From assembly GCF_009768975.1 (NCBI RefSeq), contig NZ_CP035733.1, forward strand, positions 2,772,001-2,836,000: a stretch of DNA of 64,000 bases, read 5' to 3'. Both the position numbers and the translations under genes were made by a program. Below are positions 54,202 to 61,431 of this stretch, piece by piece (position 1 is the first letter of the stretch; each line of letters opens with the position of its first letter). The notes below the pieces were generated by a model that saw nothing but the letters and a program-made list of their open reading frames with translations, was not told where the DNA came from and searched no databases. Origin of the DNA: Sphingorhabdus lacus. GTDB lineage: Bacteria; Pseudomonadota; Alphaproteobacteria; Sphingomonadales; Sphingomonadaceae.

Positions 54202-55331
54202 GCGCTTCTTCGGCTTCGTGCCTGACCCGGCGTAACCCCGAACCATTGCCGGTAGGAACGCCCGAAACTCGACATATCGGTGAAGCCCAGGAGGCGCGCG
54301 ATATCGGTCAGGCTGATCGCGCTGTTACCGATCAGCTCCGCCGCTTTCATCCTGCGCTCTTCTTCCACAAGCTGGTGGAACTTGATGCCCTGCGCCGCCA
54401 ATGTGCGCACCAATGTCCGCTCGGACACACCTTCGAGGGCCGCAATTTGCTTCAGCCGCGGGACGCGGGCATCAATTTCCATCGCGGCACAGATGGCGGT
54501 GCGGATCCTGCGGACAATGTCGGACCGGCTTCCCTCCCGCTCGGCCACAGCCATGCGTTCTAGGGCGAAGTTCCAAAAAGCCGCGTCGGAACGCAGATTC
54601 TTGATTGACAACCATTCGGCCGCGCCGTGGATCGCATAGTGCCGCGCGCCGCAGGTTATCCCGCAAGGCAGTTTCTGCAACGGGGCGACCAATGCCGAAC
54701 CTTCCATGACCTCGACATCTATATCGATCTCGGCGGCGTCGCCTGTAACGAAAAAGCTGACGAAGCGATATGCGGTGGAGAGGATCGCGATGGCGCAAAA
54801 ATCACGAAGCGAGCCGGGGTTCAGTTCGGAATCCACGACAATCGAAAAGCCATCCTGATGGTGGCGCAAATCAATCTTCAAAAAGGGTGTGCCGAAGGCA
54901 GCTGCCCGGATGAAAAATTGCAATGCGTCCTGCAAGGTCGGGGCATTGTAGAGCGCCGGAACCGTGATAGGCGCGGCGGGTATTTTGAACTCGCCGAACA
55001 AGCGTGCGATGATTCCGGATGCTTCGCCCCGATCCACAATATTGGCGATCAGAATCAAATCGTCCGCCAATGTGACCCGGCTGGGCAATGGCTCGGCGGA
55101 GGGTAGCGCGGTGCCGTCGGTGAGCCAGGCTGGCCAGCCCAGCCATTCCCCAAATTGCGCGGTCGCCGCGGTTGCTACCGTGCGCTGTGCGTCGGGTCCC
55201 AATTGCCGGATCAGGTGAAGAGCGTCCTGCAAGGCAGAGGCGCCGGGCGTCGGGTCGACACATTGCTCCGCCCCGGCGGACTCGACGCAACTTAGCTCAA
55301 TATCGCGATGACGATTTTCATAGCGATCCAT
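54198..55331 (-). CDS. AraC family transcriptional regulator
   Basis: 377 residues from ATG 55331 with AGGAG 5 nt upstream; the longer frame has no ribosome-binding site. The N-terminal about 270 residues resemble the arabinose-binding-like (PF12625) domain of OruR/VqsM-type regulators (DALQFFIRAAAFGTPFLKIDL). The C-terminal DNA-binding domain has ISLTDIARLLGFTDMSSFGRSYRQWFGVTPGQ, the second helix-turn-helix and AraC signature. It overlaps the POT gene and faces the lipoprotein operon, where tandem motif sites lie (55465-55501). Confidence 0.93.
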   Translation of the reverse strand: MDRYENRHRDIELSCVESAGAEQCVDPTPGASALQDALHLIRQLGPDAQRTVATAATAQFGEWLGWPAWLTDGTALPSAEPLPSRVTLADDLILIANIVDRGEASGIIARLFGEFKIPAAPITVPALYNAPTLQDALQFFIRAAAFGTPFLKIDLRHHQDGFSIVVDSELNPGSLRDFCAIAILSTAYRFVSFFVTGDAAEIDIDVEVMEGSALVAPLQKLPCGITCGARHYAIHGAAEWLSIKNLRSDAAFWNFALERMAVAEREGSRSDIVRRIRTAICAAMEIDARVPRLKQIAALEGVSERTLVRTLAAQGIKFHQLVEEERRMKAAELIGNSAISLTDIARLLGFTDMSSFGRSYRQWFGVTPGQARSRRSA

Positions 55332-55441
55332 GCATTCTCCTGCGATTGCTCGCCTGACGTGAAAGATTAAACCACTGAATGCGCCCGTTTTACAAATTGT
55401 AGCGCAAAAGACTAAATCCACAAGTCGATTTACATCCCTTC

Positions 55442-55457
55442 CTGCAAAGCTTTGCAG
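55442..55457. promoter_or_regulatory. Perfect 16-bp palindrome upstream of the AraC-type sites
   Basis: CTGCAAAGCTTTGCAG is a perfect palindrome, 7 bp before the first direct repeat. It might be an operator for a second regulator or for autoregulation of the AraC gene. It has no other copy that I can see in the window. Confidence 0.4.
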
Positions 55458-55464
55458 CGCGTTT

Positions 55465-55501
55465 TGGCAGTGAATGTCCAAATGGTGGCAGCATTTGTCC
55501 A
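55465..55501 (+). promoter_or_regulatory. Tandem AraC-type binding sites, lipoprotein operon promoter
   Basis: TGGCAGTGAATGTCCA (55465-55480) and TGGCAGCATTTGTCCA (55486-55501) share TGGCAGnnnnTGTCCA and start 21 bp apart, exactly two helical turns. They lie in the divergent region between the AraC gene and the operon at 55586, 84 bp before its ATG. A matching pair occurs at 58241-58277. Direct repeats of this spacing are typical for AraC dimers. The link to the adjacent regulator is inferred. Confidence 0.7.
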
Positions 55502-55585
55502 TATCCTATTCTGTTACATTCGGGCAGTTTTCGTGCCAGCTTTCAAAAGAGAAGCAAGCCGTTCAACGGGTTGGAGGATATGCGC

Positions 55586-56266
55586 ATGAAAAACATCCCA
55601 ACTATCGGATTTCTGGCGCTTGCATCGGCGCTTGCACTTTCCGCCTGCGATAAGGCAGGCGATGCACCAGACGCCGCCACTGCAGCGGCACAAACAGCAA
55701 AATGGCCAGAAAATCTGGTCCTTGTCGGTGATGGATTTCCCAACCCCGGCGATGCGTGCCGCAAGATCGGTGAAAGCGCCGAGACCGTGAACTATCTGGA
55801 CGACAGCGCCACCCTTGCCGGATGCCTGACCGAAGACGACGCGAAGAAATTGGGCGGCAAGATTGTGGGGGCAGTCGATGGCGTAACGCTGGTATCGGTA
55901 CCTGCCTCTGCGGCTGGCACGCCGGGTGATGGCGATGGCACGGGTGATGCGAAAGTTGCCGGTACCAATTATAATGCAACCGCGCAGATCAAATGCGCGG
56001 GCTATAAGGGTGCCGCCGCAGGCATGTGTGATGCAGGCGTCGTCCGCAACGCGGATGCTGGCTCTTATATTGACGTGACCCTGCCGGACAAAACCACCCG
56101 CACGATCTTCTTCAACAAGGATGGCAGTTTCCTGAGTTTTTCTACCGCCGAAGCCGATGGCACTGCCGCCATGAAGGCAACCGCGTCGCGGGACGGTGAC
56201 ACAACCATCGCGACTTTAGGAAAGGAGAGATACGAAATTCCCGATGTATTTGTTCGGGGTGACTAA
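55586..56266 (+). CDS. Predicted lipoprotein, function unknown
   Basis: 226 residues from ATG 55586 (GGAGG 8 nt upstream). Lipobox LALSAC at about 14-19 with Asp at +2 of the mature Cys, a residue that in E. coli retains lipoproteins at the inner membrane. The mature part has two Cys-containing segments (GDACRKIGESAETVNYLDD, AQIKCAGYKGAAAGMCDAGV) and a C-terminal stretch like a small beta-domain (KTTRTIFFNKDGSFLSF). No family recognised. First gene of the AraC-associated operon. Confidence 0.75.
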   Translation: MKNIPTIGFLALASALALSACDKAGDAPDAATAAAQTAKWPENLVLVGDGFPNPGDACRKIGESAETVNYLDDSATLAGCLTEDDAKKLGGKIVGAVDGVTLVSVPASAAGTPGDGDGTGDAKVAGTNYNATAQIKCAGYKGAAAGMCDAGVVRNADAGSYIDVTLPDKTTRTIFFNKDGSFLSFSTAEADGTAAMKATASRDGDTTIATLGKERYEIPDVFVRGD

Positions 56267-56310
56267 TCCCGGATTTTCCGGAACATCTGCTGCATAAAAG
56301 GGGACATTAT

Positions 56311-56982
56311 ATGGACTTTATGAAACTCCTCAAATCGCTTGAGGAGTTGCTCTACGAAGTCATGGTCATGCTGGTCTTCTATCCGAAGACATTATGGCTG
56401 ACCTTTCGTTACCCGCAACGGATGATGGACTATGCCGATACCGAGTTGGGCGATGTCCAGTCCGAACAATATATCGACACGTTAAGCCCGCCGCTTTTCC
56501 TAATGATGTGTCTGGCCATCAGCCACGCAATCGAGGTCGCAACCTTAGGGAAAAACGGCGGGCTGGAATTACCGTCTTTTCTGAGCAGCACCGAAAATCT
56601 GCTGGCTTTCCGCGTTCTGGTGTTCAGTGTTTTTCCGCTGATGATGGCGTTGCGCCTGTTATATGGTCTGAAGATACCTCTCGATCGCGAAACCTTGCGA
56701 GCCCCCTTTTACGCCCAATGTTTTGTAACCGCACCCTTGGCGATGTGCTTTGGGATTACGCAATCGATGCGGCAGGTGGCCGTTCCGAACAGTCATCTCA
56801 TTGCGAATATTCTCATGCTGCTGGCATTGAGCTGGTATCTTCGGCAGCAAGCCCACTGGTTCCGGACGAAACTGCATGTCGGACCGCTCCGAAGCTGGGC
56901 CATGGCCATTTTGATGTTCTTCATCACATCGGTGCTGCTCGTGGTTACCGCAGCTGTTTTATTTGCACCCTATCTAACGTGA
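56311..56982 (+). CDS. Polytopic membrane protein, possibly Yip1/permease-like
   Basis: 223 residues with about five hydrophobic segments (including 65-80, 98-118, 132-148, 158-175 and 195-220) and GGGGA before ATG. The layout with an N-terminal PKTLWLTFRYPQRMMDYAD loop recalls Yip1-like or DUF-type membrane proteins but I cannot assign it. It lies 44 bp after the lipoprotein and 18 bp before the CPBP gene. Confidence 0.65.
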   Translation: MDFMKLLKSLEELLYEVMVMLVFYPKTLWLTFRYPQRMMDYADTELGDVQSEQYIDTLSPPLFLMMCLAISHAIEVATLGKNGGLELPSFLSSTENLLAFRVLVFSVFPLMMALRLLYGLKIPLDRETLRAPFYAQCFVTAPLAMCFGITQSMRQVAVPNSHLIANILMLLALSWYLRQQAHWFRTKLHVGPLRSWAMAILMFFITSVLLVVTAAVLFAPYLT

Positions 56983-57000
56983 CGGGACTTGGGAGGATCA

Positions 57001-57813
57001 ATGGGCACATCATCCATTAGGCTGCTTATATCGGTTTTTGCCGTTGTCTTGTGGGTCGCGGTGACGATGGGGCTCGCTTTGCTTCAGGTCGCGGAAGGCA
57101 CGTCGCTTGACCAGCTTGTGTCCCAGCAAATTGTGTGGGGGCCGCCCGCCGCTGCCGCCTTATTGCTCGTGATCATGTGGGCGATGAAGTGGAAAGATGT
57201 CGGATTCAACGCCGTTCGGCCGGTATCGTCCTGGCGCTTGATCTGGTTCCCGATGCTGTTCGTCTCCGGCTTTTTTGCCGCAGCGGTTTTTCTGCATGCG
57301 CCTGTACCGAAAGCGATCCTGCTGACGGTCACGATCAACACCATGTTTGTAGGCTTCAGCGAGGAATTGGCCTTTCGCGGTGTTTTATGGGGCGCGGCGC
57401 GCAAGGCCCTTCCCTTTTGGGGCGCGTTCTTCCTCGTCACTTTCCTGTTCGGGATCGTTCATGTTTTGAACGCGCTATTGACCGGTCAATTTGCCGCCGC
57501 AGGCGTTCAGGCGTTCAACGCGATGCTGAGTGGATCCGCCTTTCTTGCGCTTCGCATCCGTACCCATGCTCTCTTACCCGTAATGATTGTGCATTGGTTG
57601 TGGGATTTGTCGGTCTTCATTCTCTTGTCCGGTCGCTCCGGTCCGGCAGAGCCTGCCGCTGCACCGTTGGAACAGTTTTTGGGCGCATTGATCATAGTCG
57701 GCCCGATGGCATTATACGGTTTCTATCTGATCCGGAACGCGCAGGTTCGCGAAGGCTGGCAAGATGATCGCACCACTTCCCCTGACTTCTTAACCCCCCA
57801 AAAAGGAGAATGA
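57001..57813 (+). CDS. CPBP family intramembrane glutamic endopeptidase
   Basis: 270 residues from ATG 57001 with GGAGG 5 nt upstream. About seven helices. Catalytic motifs of the CPBP (Rce1-like) family are EELAFRG (EExxxR), FGIVHVLNALL and MIVHWLWDLS, providing Glu/Glu/Arg and two His. Such proteases process membrane substrates or provide self-immunity to peptide bacteriocins. The stop overlaps by one base the tandem ATGs of the PliG-like gene. Confidence 0.9.
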   Translation: MGTSSIRLLISVFAVVLWVAVTMGLALLQVAEGTSLDQLVSQQIVWGPPAAAALLLVIMWAMKWKDVGFNAVRPVSSWRLIWFPMLFVSGFFAAAVFLHAPVPKAILLTVTINTMFVGFSEELAFRGVLWGAARKALPFWGAFFLVTFLFGIVHVLNALLTGQFAAAGVQAFNAMLSGSAFLALRIRTHALLPVMIVHWLWDLSVFILLSGRSGPAEPAAAPLEQFLGALIIVGPMALYGFYLIRNAQVREGWQDDRTTSPDFLTPQKGE

Positions 57814-57815
57814 TG

Positions 57816-58232
57816 ATGAAGGTAAAACCGTTTCTGGCCATTGCCCTTCTGAGCGGCGCCTATATTGTGCCCGCGACACTTCAAGCGCAGGATGCATCGA
57901 AACCTGTGGCCATACAATTTGCCAAAGGTGCAAGTTCCAAAGTCATAAAAGGCAGCATCCGGGGTGACCAAGGGCGCCTGTATACGATCAATATCAAGGC
58001 GGGCCAGACCCTCAAGGTCAAACTGGTGACGAGCAACAGCTCGTCCTATTTCAACATTACAGCTCCCGGAGCGCAGGAAGCACTGTTCATCGGATCGACC
58101 GAAGGAAACAGCTATTCGGGCGTGGTCCCCTCGTCCGGAAATTACACCATCGATGTCTATCTGATGCGCAATGCCGCCCGGCGGAATGAAACAGCGAACT
58201 ACACCCTGACGGTAAGCGCGACCGGAAAATAG
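57816..58232 (+). CDS. PliG-like inhibitor of g-type lysozyme
   Basis: 138 residues from ATG 57816 (AGGAG 8 nt upstream; ATG 57813 also possible). Signal peptide about 1-24. The mature domain follows the PliG pattern: AIQFAKGASSKVIKGSIRG, YTINIKAGQTLKVKL, PSSGNYTIDV and the conserved RNAARRNETANYTL, close to the RNxARxNxT segment of E. coli PliG. It should protect periplasmic peptidoglycan from g-type lysozymes. Last gene of the AraC-linked operon. Key residues come from recall of the family, not a search. Confidence 0.82.
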   Translation: MKVKPFLAIALLSGAYIVPATLQAQDASKPVAIQFAKGASSKVIKGSIRGDQGRLYTINIKAGQTLKVKLVTSNSSSYFNITAPGAQEALFIGSTEGNSYSGVVPSSGNYTIDVYLMRNAARRNETANYTLTVSATGK

Positions 58233-58240
58233 GGGCATTT

Positions 58241-58277
58241 TGGCAGCAAATGTCCATCGGCTGTCATCATTTGTAAA
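58241..58277 (+). promoter_or_regulatory. Tandem AraC-type binding sites before the duplicated-domain gene
   Basis: TGGCAGCAAATGTCCA (58241-58256) matches the motif found at 55465-55501 in all twelve fixed positions. A degenerate copy TGTCATCATTTGTAAA (58262-58277, 12 of 16 like the 55486 copy) starts 21 bp later. The pair lies 75 bp before the GTG at 58353. It suggests common control with the lipoprotein operon. Confidence 0.65.
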
Positions 58278-58352
58278 TTGTTGTGCACTGGCCGCAGGCG
58301 CATCCTTCCGGCCAGCAAGGTGGATTGCGACTCAGCAAAAAGGGGAGTTTTT

Positions 58353-59153
58353 GTGAAAAAATTTGGAAAAACAACGTTAGCAACATTGGTAGCGACCTCT
58401 TTACTCGCACAGGGCACTGTGGCGGTGGCGGCCCCTCCCGGATCGGTGCGTGATCTGGTCGGTGCCCGCGCCGCCGGTGGCGAAACCACTTTGGAAGAAC
58501 GCGGCTTCACCATGCACCATGGCTTGACCAAGGATGGTGGCAAAGTGACCTATTGGTGGAATCCCAACACCAAGGAATGCGTCAAGGTCGATACCTATGA
58601 CGGCAAGTTCGACGCCATCGACTTGGCGAAAAATTCCGATTGCAACCAAAAGGGCGGCAACGGCGACAAAACCGCCGTCGCCATTGCCGGCGTCGCCGCG
58701 CTTCTTGGCGTTGCGGCTTTGGCGAGCAAGTCGCATGATCGCGGCGACAAATATTCGGACCAAACCAATACAGCCGAATATGAGCGCGGCTATCGTGATG
58801 GGCTCTATAATCAAAGTTACCACAATTACGGCCGGTCAAATGCCTATTCGGACGGCTATTCGCGCGGTACCGAGCAACGTGGGCACGAAACCTCCTACCG
58901 TTCCAACAACCATTATGGCGGCGGCTATTCCGCGCATTCTTATGTTGGTGATCTTCGCGGGCAATCGCGATCCTATGCGGTTTCGCAGCTTATGAGCCGG
59001 GGCTTCGTCGTGCGGGACAACAAGAAAACCGACGAAGGCCGCTACTTCACATTCTGGAACGAAGGCGCCGAACAATGCGTCGTGATGACGTCGAGCAACG
59101 GATATGTGAACTCGATCGAAAATGTTTCCAAGCGGACGTGCCGTGACTGGTAA
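58353..59153 (+). CDS. Secreted protein with two copies of an unknown Cys-containing domain
   Basis: 266 residues from GTG 58353 (AGGGGAG 5 nt upstream; the longer frame has no signal). Signal peptide about 1-27. Domain 1 (about 31-97) and domain 2 (about 200-265) share DLxG, LxxRGF, a Lys followed by (T/F)xW(W)N, a central Cys and a terminal Cys, so the gene arose by internal duplication. Between them lies a hydrophobic Ala/Val segment (about 110-130) and a Tyr/Gly/Ser/His-rich linker with YERGYRDGLYN and YSDGYSRG. The DLxG...LxxRGF start recalls PASTA domains. Function unknown. Followed by a strong terminator. Confidence 0.75.
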   Translation: MKKFGKTTLATLVATSLLAQGTVAVAAPPGSVRDLVGARAAGGETTLEERGFTMHHGLTKDGGKVTYWWNPNTKECVKVDTYDGKFDAIDLAKNSDCNQKGGNGDKTAVAIAGVAALLGVAALASKSHDRGDKYSDQTNTAEYERGYRDGLYNQSYHNYGRSNAYSDGYSRGTEQRGHETSYRSNNHYGGGYSAHSYVGDLRGQSRSYAVSQLMSRGFVVRDNKKTDEGRYFTFWNEGAEQCVVMTSSNGYVNSIENVSKRTCRDW

Positions 59154-59195
59154 TCGGGTACATTTCTTTCAACCAACACCAGGTTGATGCGTGGG

Positions 59196-59235
59196 CGGGG
59201 CTGACGGATTTCCCTCTGTCAGCCCCGTTTTTTTT
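59196..59235 (+). terminator. Strong intrinsic terminator
   Basis: CGGGGCTGAC (59196-59205) pairs perfectly with GTCAGCCCCG (59218-59227) around a 12-nt loop, followed by eight Ts. It ends transcription from the AraC-linked region and separates it from the M13 peptidase gene. Confidence 0.92.
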
Positions 59236-59328
59236 GCCGATGGTTGGGTCGCGCCCGTCTGCACTTTGCAAAACAGGTTGTTCCGGCCCTTTTGGGGTCG
59301 GCACCCTTTTGTTGAAAAGGCGATCGAT

Positions 59329-61383
59329 ATGAAAACATCATTTTTTGCAAGCGTAGCCGCGTTGATGTTCATAGCGCAGCCAAATGCCTTACTGGCGGCC
59401 CCCGCCGAAGCAGGCACGGCTAAACCGCAGCTTGGCGAATGGGGTGTCGAAACGCGCAACATGTCGACGACGGTTCGGCCCGGCGATGATTTCTATCGCT
59501 ATGTCAATGAAGGCTGGCTCAAGACGGCCAAGCCGCCCGCGGGTATCCCTTATATCGATGCCTCGGTCGATGTGTATCTGTCGACGGAAAAGCGGATTGG
59601 CGGTCTCATCGCCGAGACGCGGCAAAAGACAGGGGATCCGGGAAGTCCGGAACAATTAATTGGTGATTTTCACCGATCCCATTCCAATATGGAACGGCGC
59701 AACGCGCTTGGCCTCACCCCTATTGCCAGCACCTTGTCGATTGTCGCGGGCACCACCGACCGCATGGACATGGCAAAAATCATGGCGATGCCCTGGATCG
59801 ACGGTCTGGTTGGTGCCGGGGTTGTGACCGATGCCGATGACCCCAAGCGGCAGATTGCGGCCGTAGGGGTTGGCGGCCTGACGATGCCATCGCGCGACTA
59901 TTATCTGGCCGACGCTGAACCCTATATCGGGCACCGCAAGGCGCTGCTGGACTATATCGCATCGACATTTCGCCGTGCCGGCATTGCGGACGCCGATGCG
60001 CGCGCCGCCAAAGTCATGGCGCTCGAAACCGAAATCGCAAAGCGGCAGTGGACTACCGCACAACGGCGCGATGTTGTGGCCTTGAACAATGTCATGAGCC
60101 CGGCGCAGTTGAAAGCCTATGCGCCGGGCTTCCCCTGGGACGCCTTTTTGGCCGAGATGAAGTTTGACAAGCAGGCGCGTATCAAAGTTCTGACGGATAC
60201 TGCCGTCCAGGACATTGCGAAATTATTCGCCGACACTCCGGTCCCCGACTTGCAGTCTTTCTTGGCATTCAAAACGCTGGATGCCTGGGCGGATTCGCTA
60301 TCCGAGCCATGGGTTCAGGCGCACTTCGATTTTCATGTCAAACGGCTTCAGGATACGCCGGAGCGGCGTCCTGCCGAACTTGAAAGTATCGCCGCCGTCA
60401 ACGCCGCCTTCGGTGAGGAAGTGGGCCGTCTATATGTCGGAAAATATTTCGGCGCATCCGACCGGGCCAAGGTGGACGAGATGGTGGGTTATCTCCGCGA
60501 CACATATCGCGAGCGTATCGAGAAGCTCGAATGGATGGATGAAGCGACCCGCGCGGAAGCGCTCAACAAACTGGCAAAGGTCACACGCTATATCGGCTAT
60601 CCCGAACGGTGGCACGACCGTTCGAATGTGCGTATCGCGGCCGACGATCTTGTGGGCAACCAGAACAGGCTATCGGACTGGGCGCGGGCCGATAGCCTGA
60701 AAAGACTGTCCGAAGAAACGCGGCGGTGGGAATTTCCCTACACCCCGCAAGAGGTCAACGCCGGTTACAGCCAGTCGCAAAACTCGATCACCTTTCCGGC
60801 CGGAATATTGCAGCCGCCCTTCTTCGATCCGAATGCTGATCCTGCGGTCAATTTCGGTTCGATCGCGGCGGTGATTGGCCATGAATTCGGTCATGGCTTT
60901 GACGATCAGGGAAGCCGCTCCGACGGCGACGGGAAGTTGCGCGACTGGTGGACAAAGGCGGCCCGCAGCGAGTTCGACAAGCGCACGGCCGGACTGGTCG
61001 ACCAGTATAACCGATATGAGGCTTTGCCGGGTCTGACAATTAATGGCCGTCAAAATCTGGGCGAAAATATTGGCGATCTCGGTGGTCTGTCCGTGGCCTA
61101 TGCGGCCTATCAGCGTTTTGTGAAGGAAAAGCAGGGCGCAAAGGCCCCCGTCATTGGCGGCTTCACCGGCGACCAGCGCTTCTTTCTGTCCTGGGCGCAA
61201 CTGTGGCGCAATGTCATGACGGAGGGTGAAACCCGGCGGCGCATCCTTTCCGACAACCACAGCCCCGGAGAATTTCGCGTCAATGGCGTCGTCCGAAATG
61301 TCGACGCCTGGTACACAGCGTTCAATATAAAGCCGGGCGACAAACTCTACCTGCCGCCCGAACAGCGCGTCCGGATTTGGTGA
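59329..61383 (+). CDS. M13 family zinc metallopeptidase (neprilysin/PepO-like)
   Basis: 684 residues from ATG 59329 with a signal peptide (about 1-24). The long frame upstream covers the terminator and is excluded. Zinc site VIGHEFGHGFDDQG (HExxH), third ligand in ENIGDLGG, substrate-binding NAGYSQSQNSITFPAGILQPP and terminal RVRIW, the standard M13 ending (usually CxxW; Cys is Arg here). It degrades peptides in the periplasm or outside. Next gene M1, 48 bp downstream. Confidence 0.94.
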   Translation: MKTSFFASVAALMFIAQPNALLAAPAEAGTAKPQLGEWGVETRNMSTTVRPGDDFYRYVNEGWLKTAKPPAGIPYIDASVDVYLSTEKRIGGLIAETRQKTGDPGSPEQLIGDFHRSHSNMERRNALGLTPIASTLSIVAGTTDRMDMAKIMAMPWIDGLVGAGVVTDADDPKRQIAAVGVGGLTMPSRDYYLADAEPYIGHRKALLDYIASTFRRAGIADADARAAKVMALETEIAKRQWTTAQRRDVVALNNVMSPAQLKAYAPGFPWDAFLAEMKFDKQARIKVLTDTAVQDIAKLFADTPVPDLQSFLAFKTLDAWADSLSEPWVQAHFDFHVKRLQDTPERRPAELESIAAVNAAFGEEVGRLYVGKYFGASDRAKVDEMVGYLRDTYRERIEKLEWMDEATRAEALNKLAKVTRYIGYPERWHDRSNVRIAADDLVGNQNRLSDWARADSLKRLSEETRRWEFPYTPQEVNAGYSQSQNSITFPAGILQPPFFDPNADPAVNFGSIAAVIGHEFGHGFDDQGSRSDGDGKLRDWWTKAARSEFDKRTAGLVDQYNRYEALPGLTINGRQNLGENIGDLGGLSVAYAAYQRFVKEKQGAKAPVIGGFTGDQRFFLSWAQLWRNVMTEGETRRRILSDNHSPGEFRVNGVVRNVDAWYTAFNIKPGDKLYLPPEQRVRIW

Positions 61384-61431
61384 GCTGAAAGCAGAAACAT
61401 GCGCATCAAAAATGTCCAATGGAGGTCGGAA

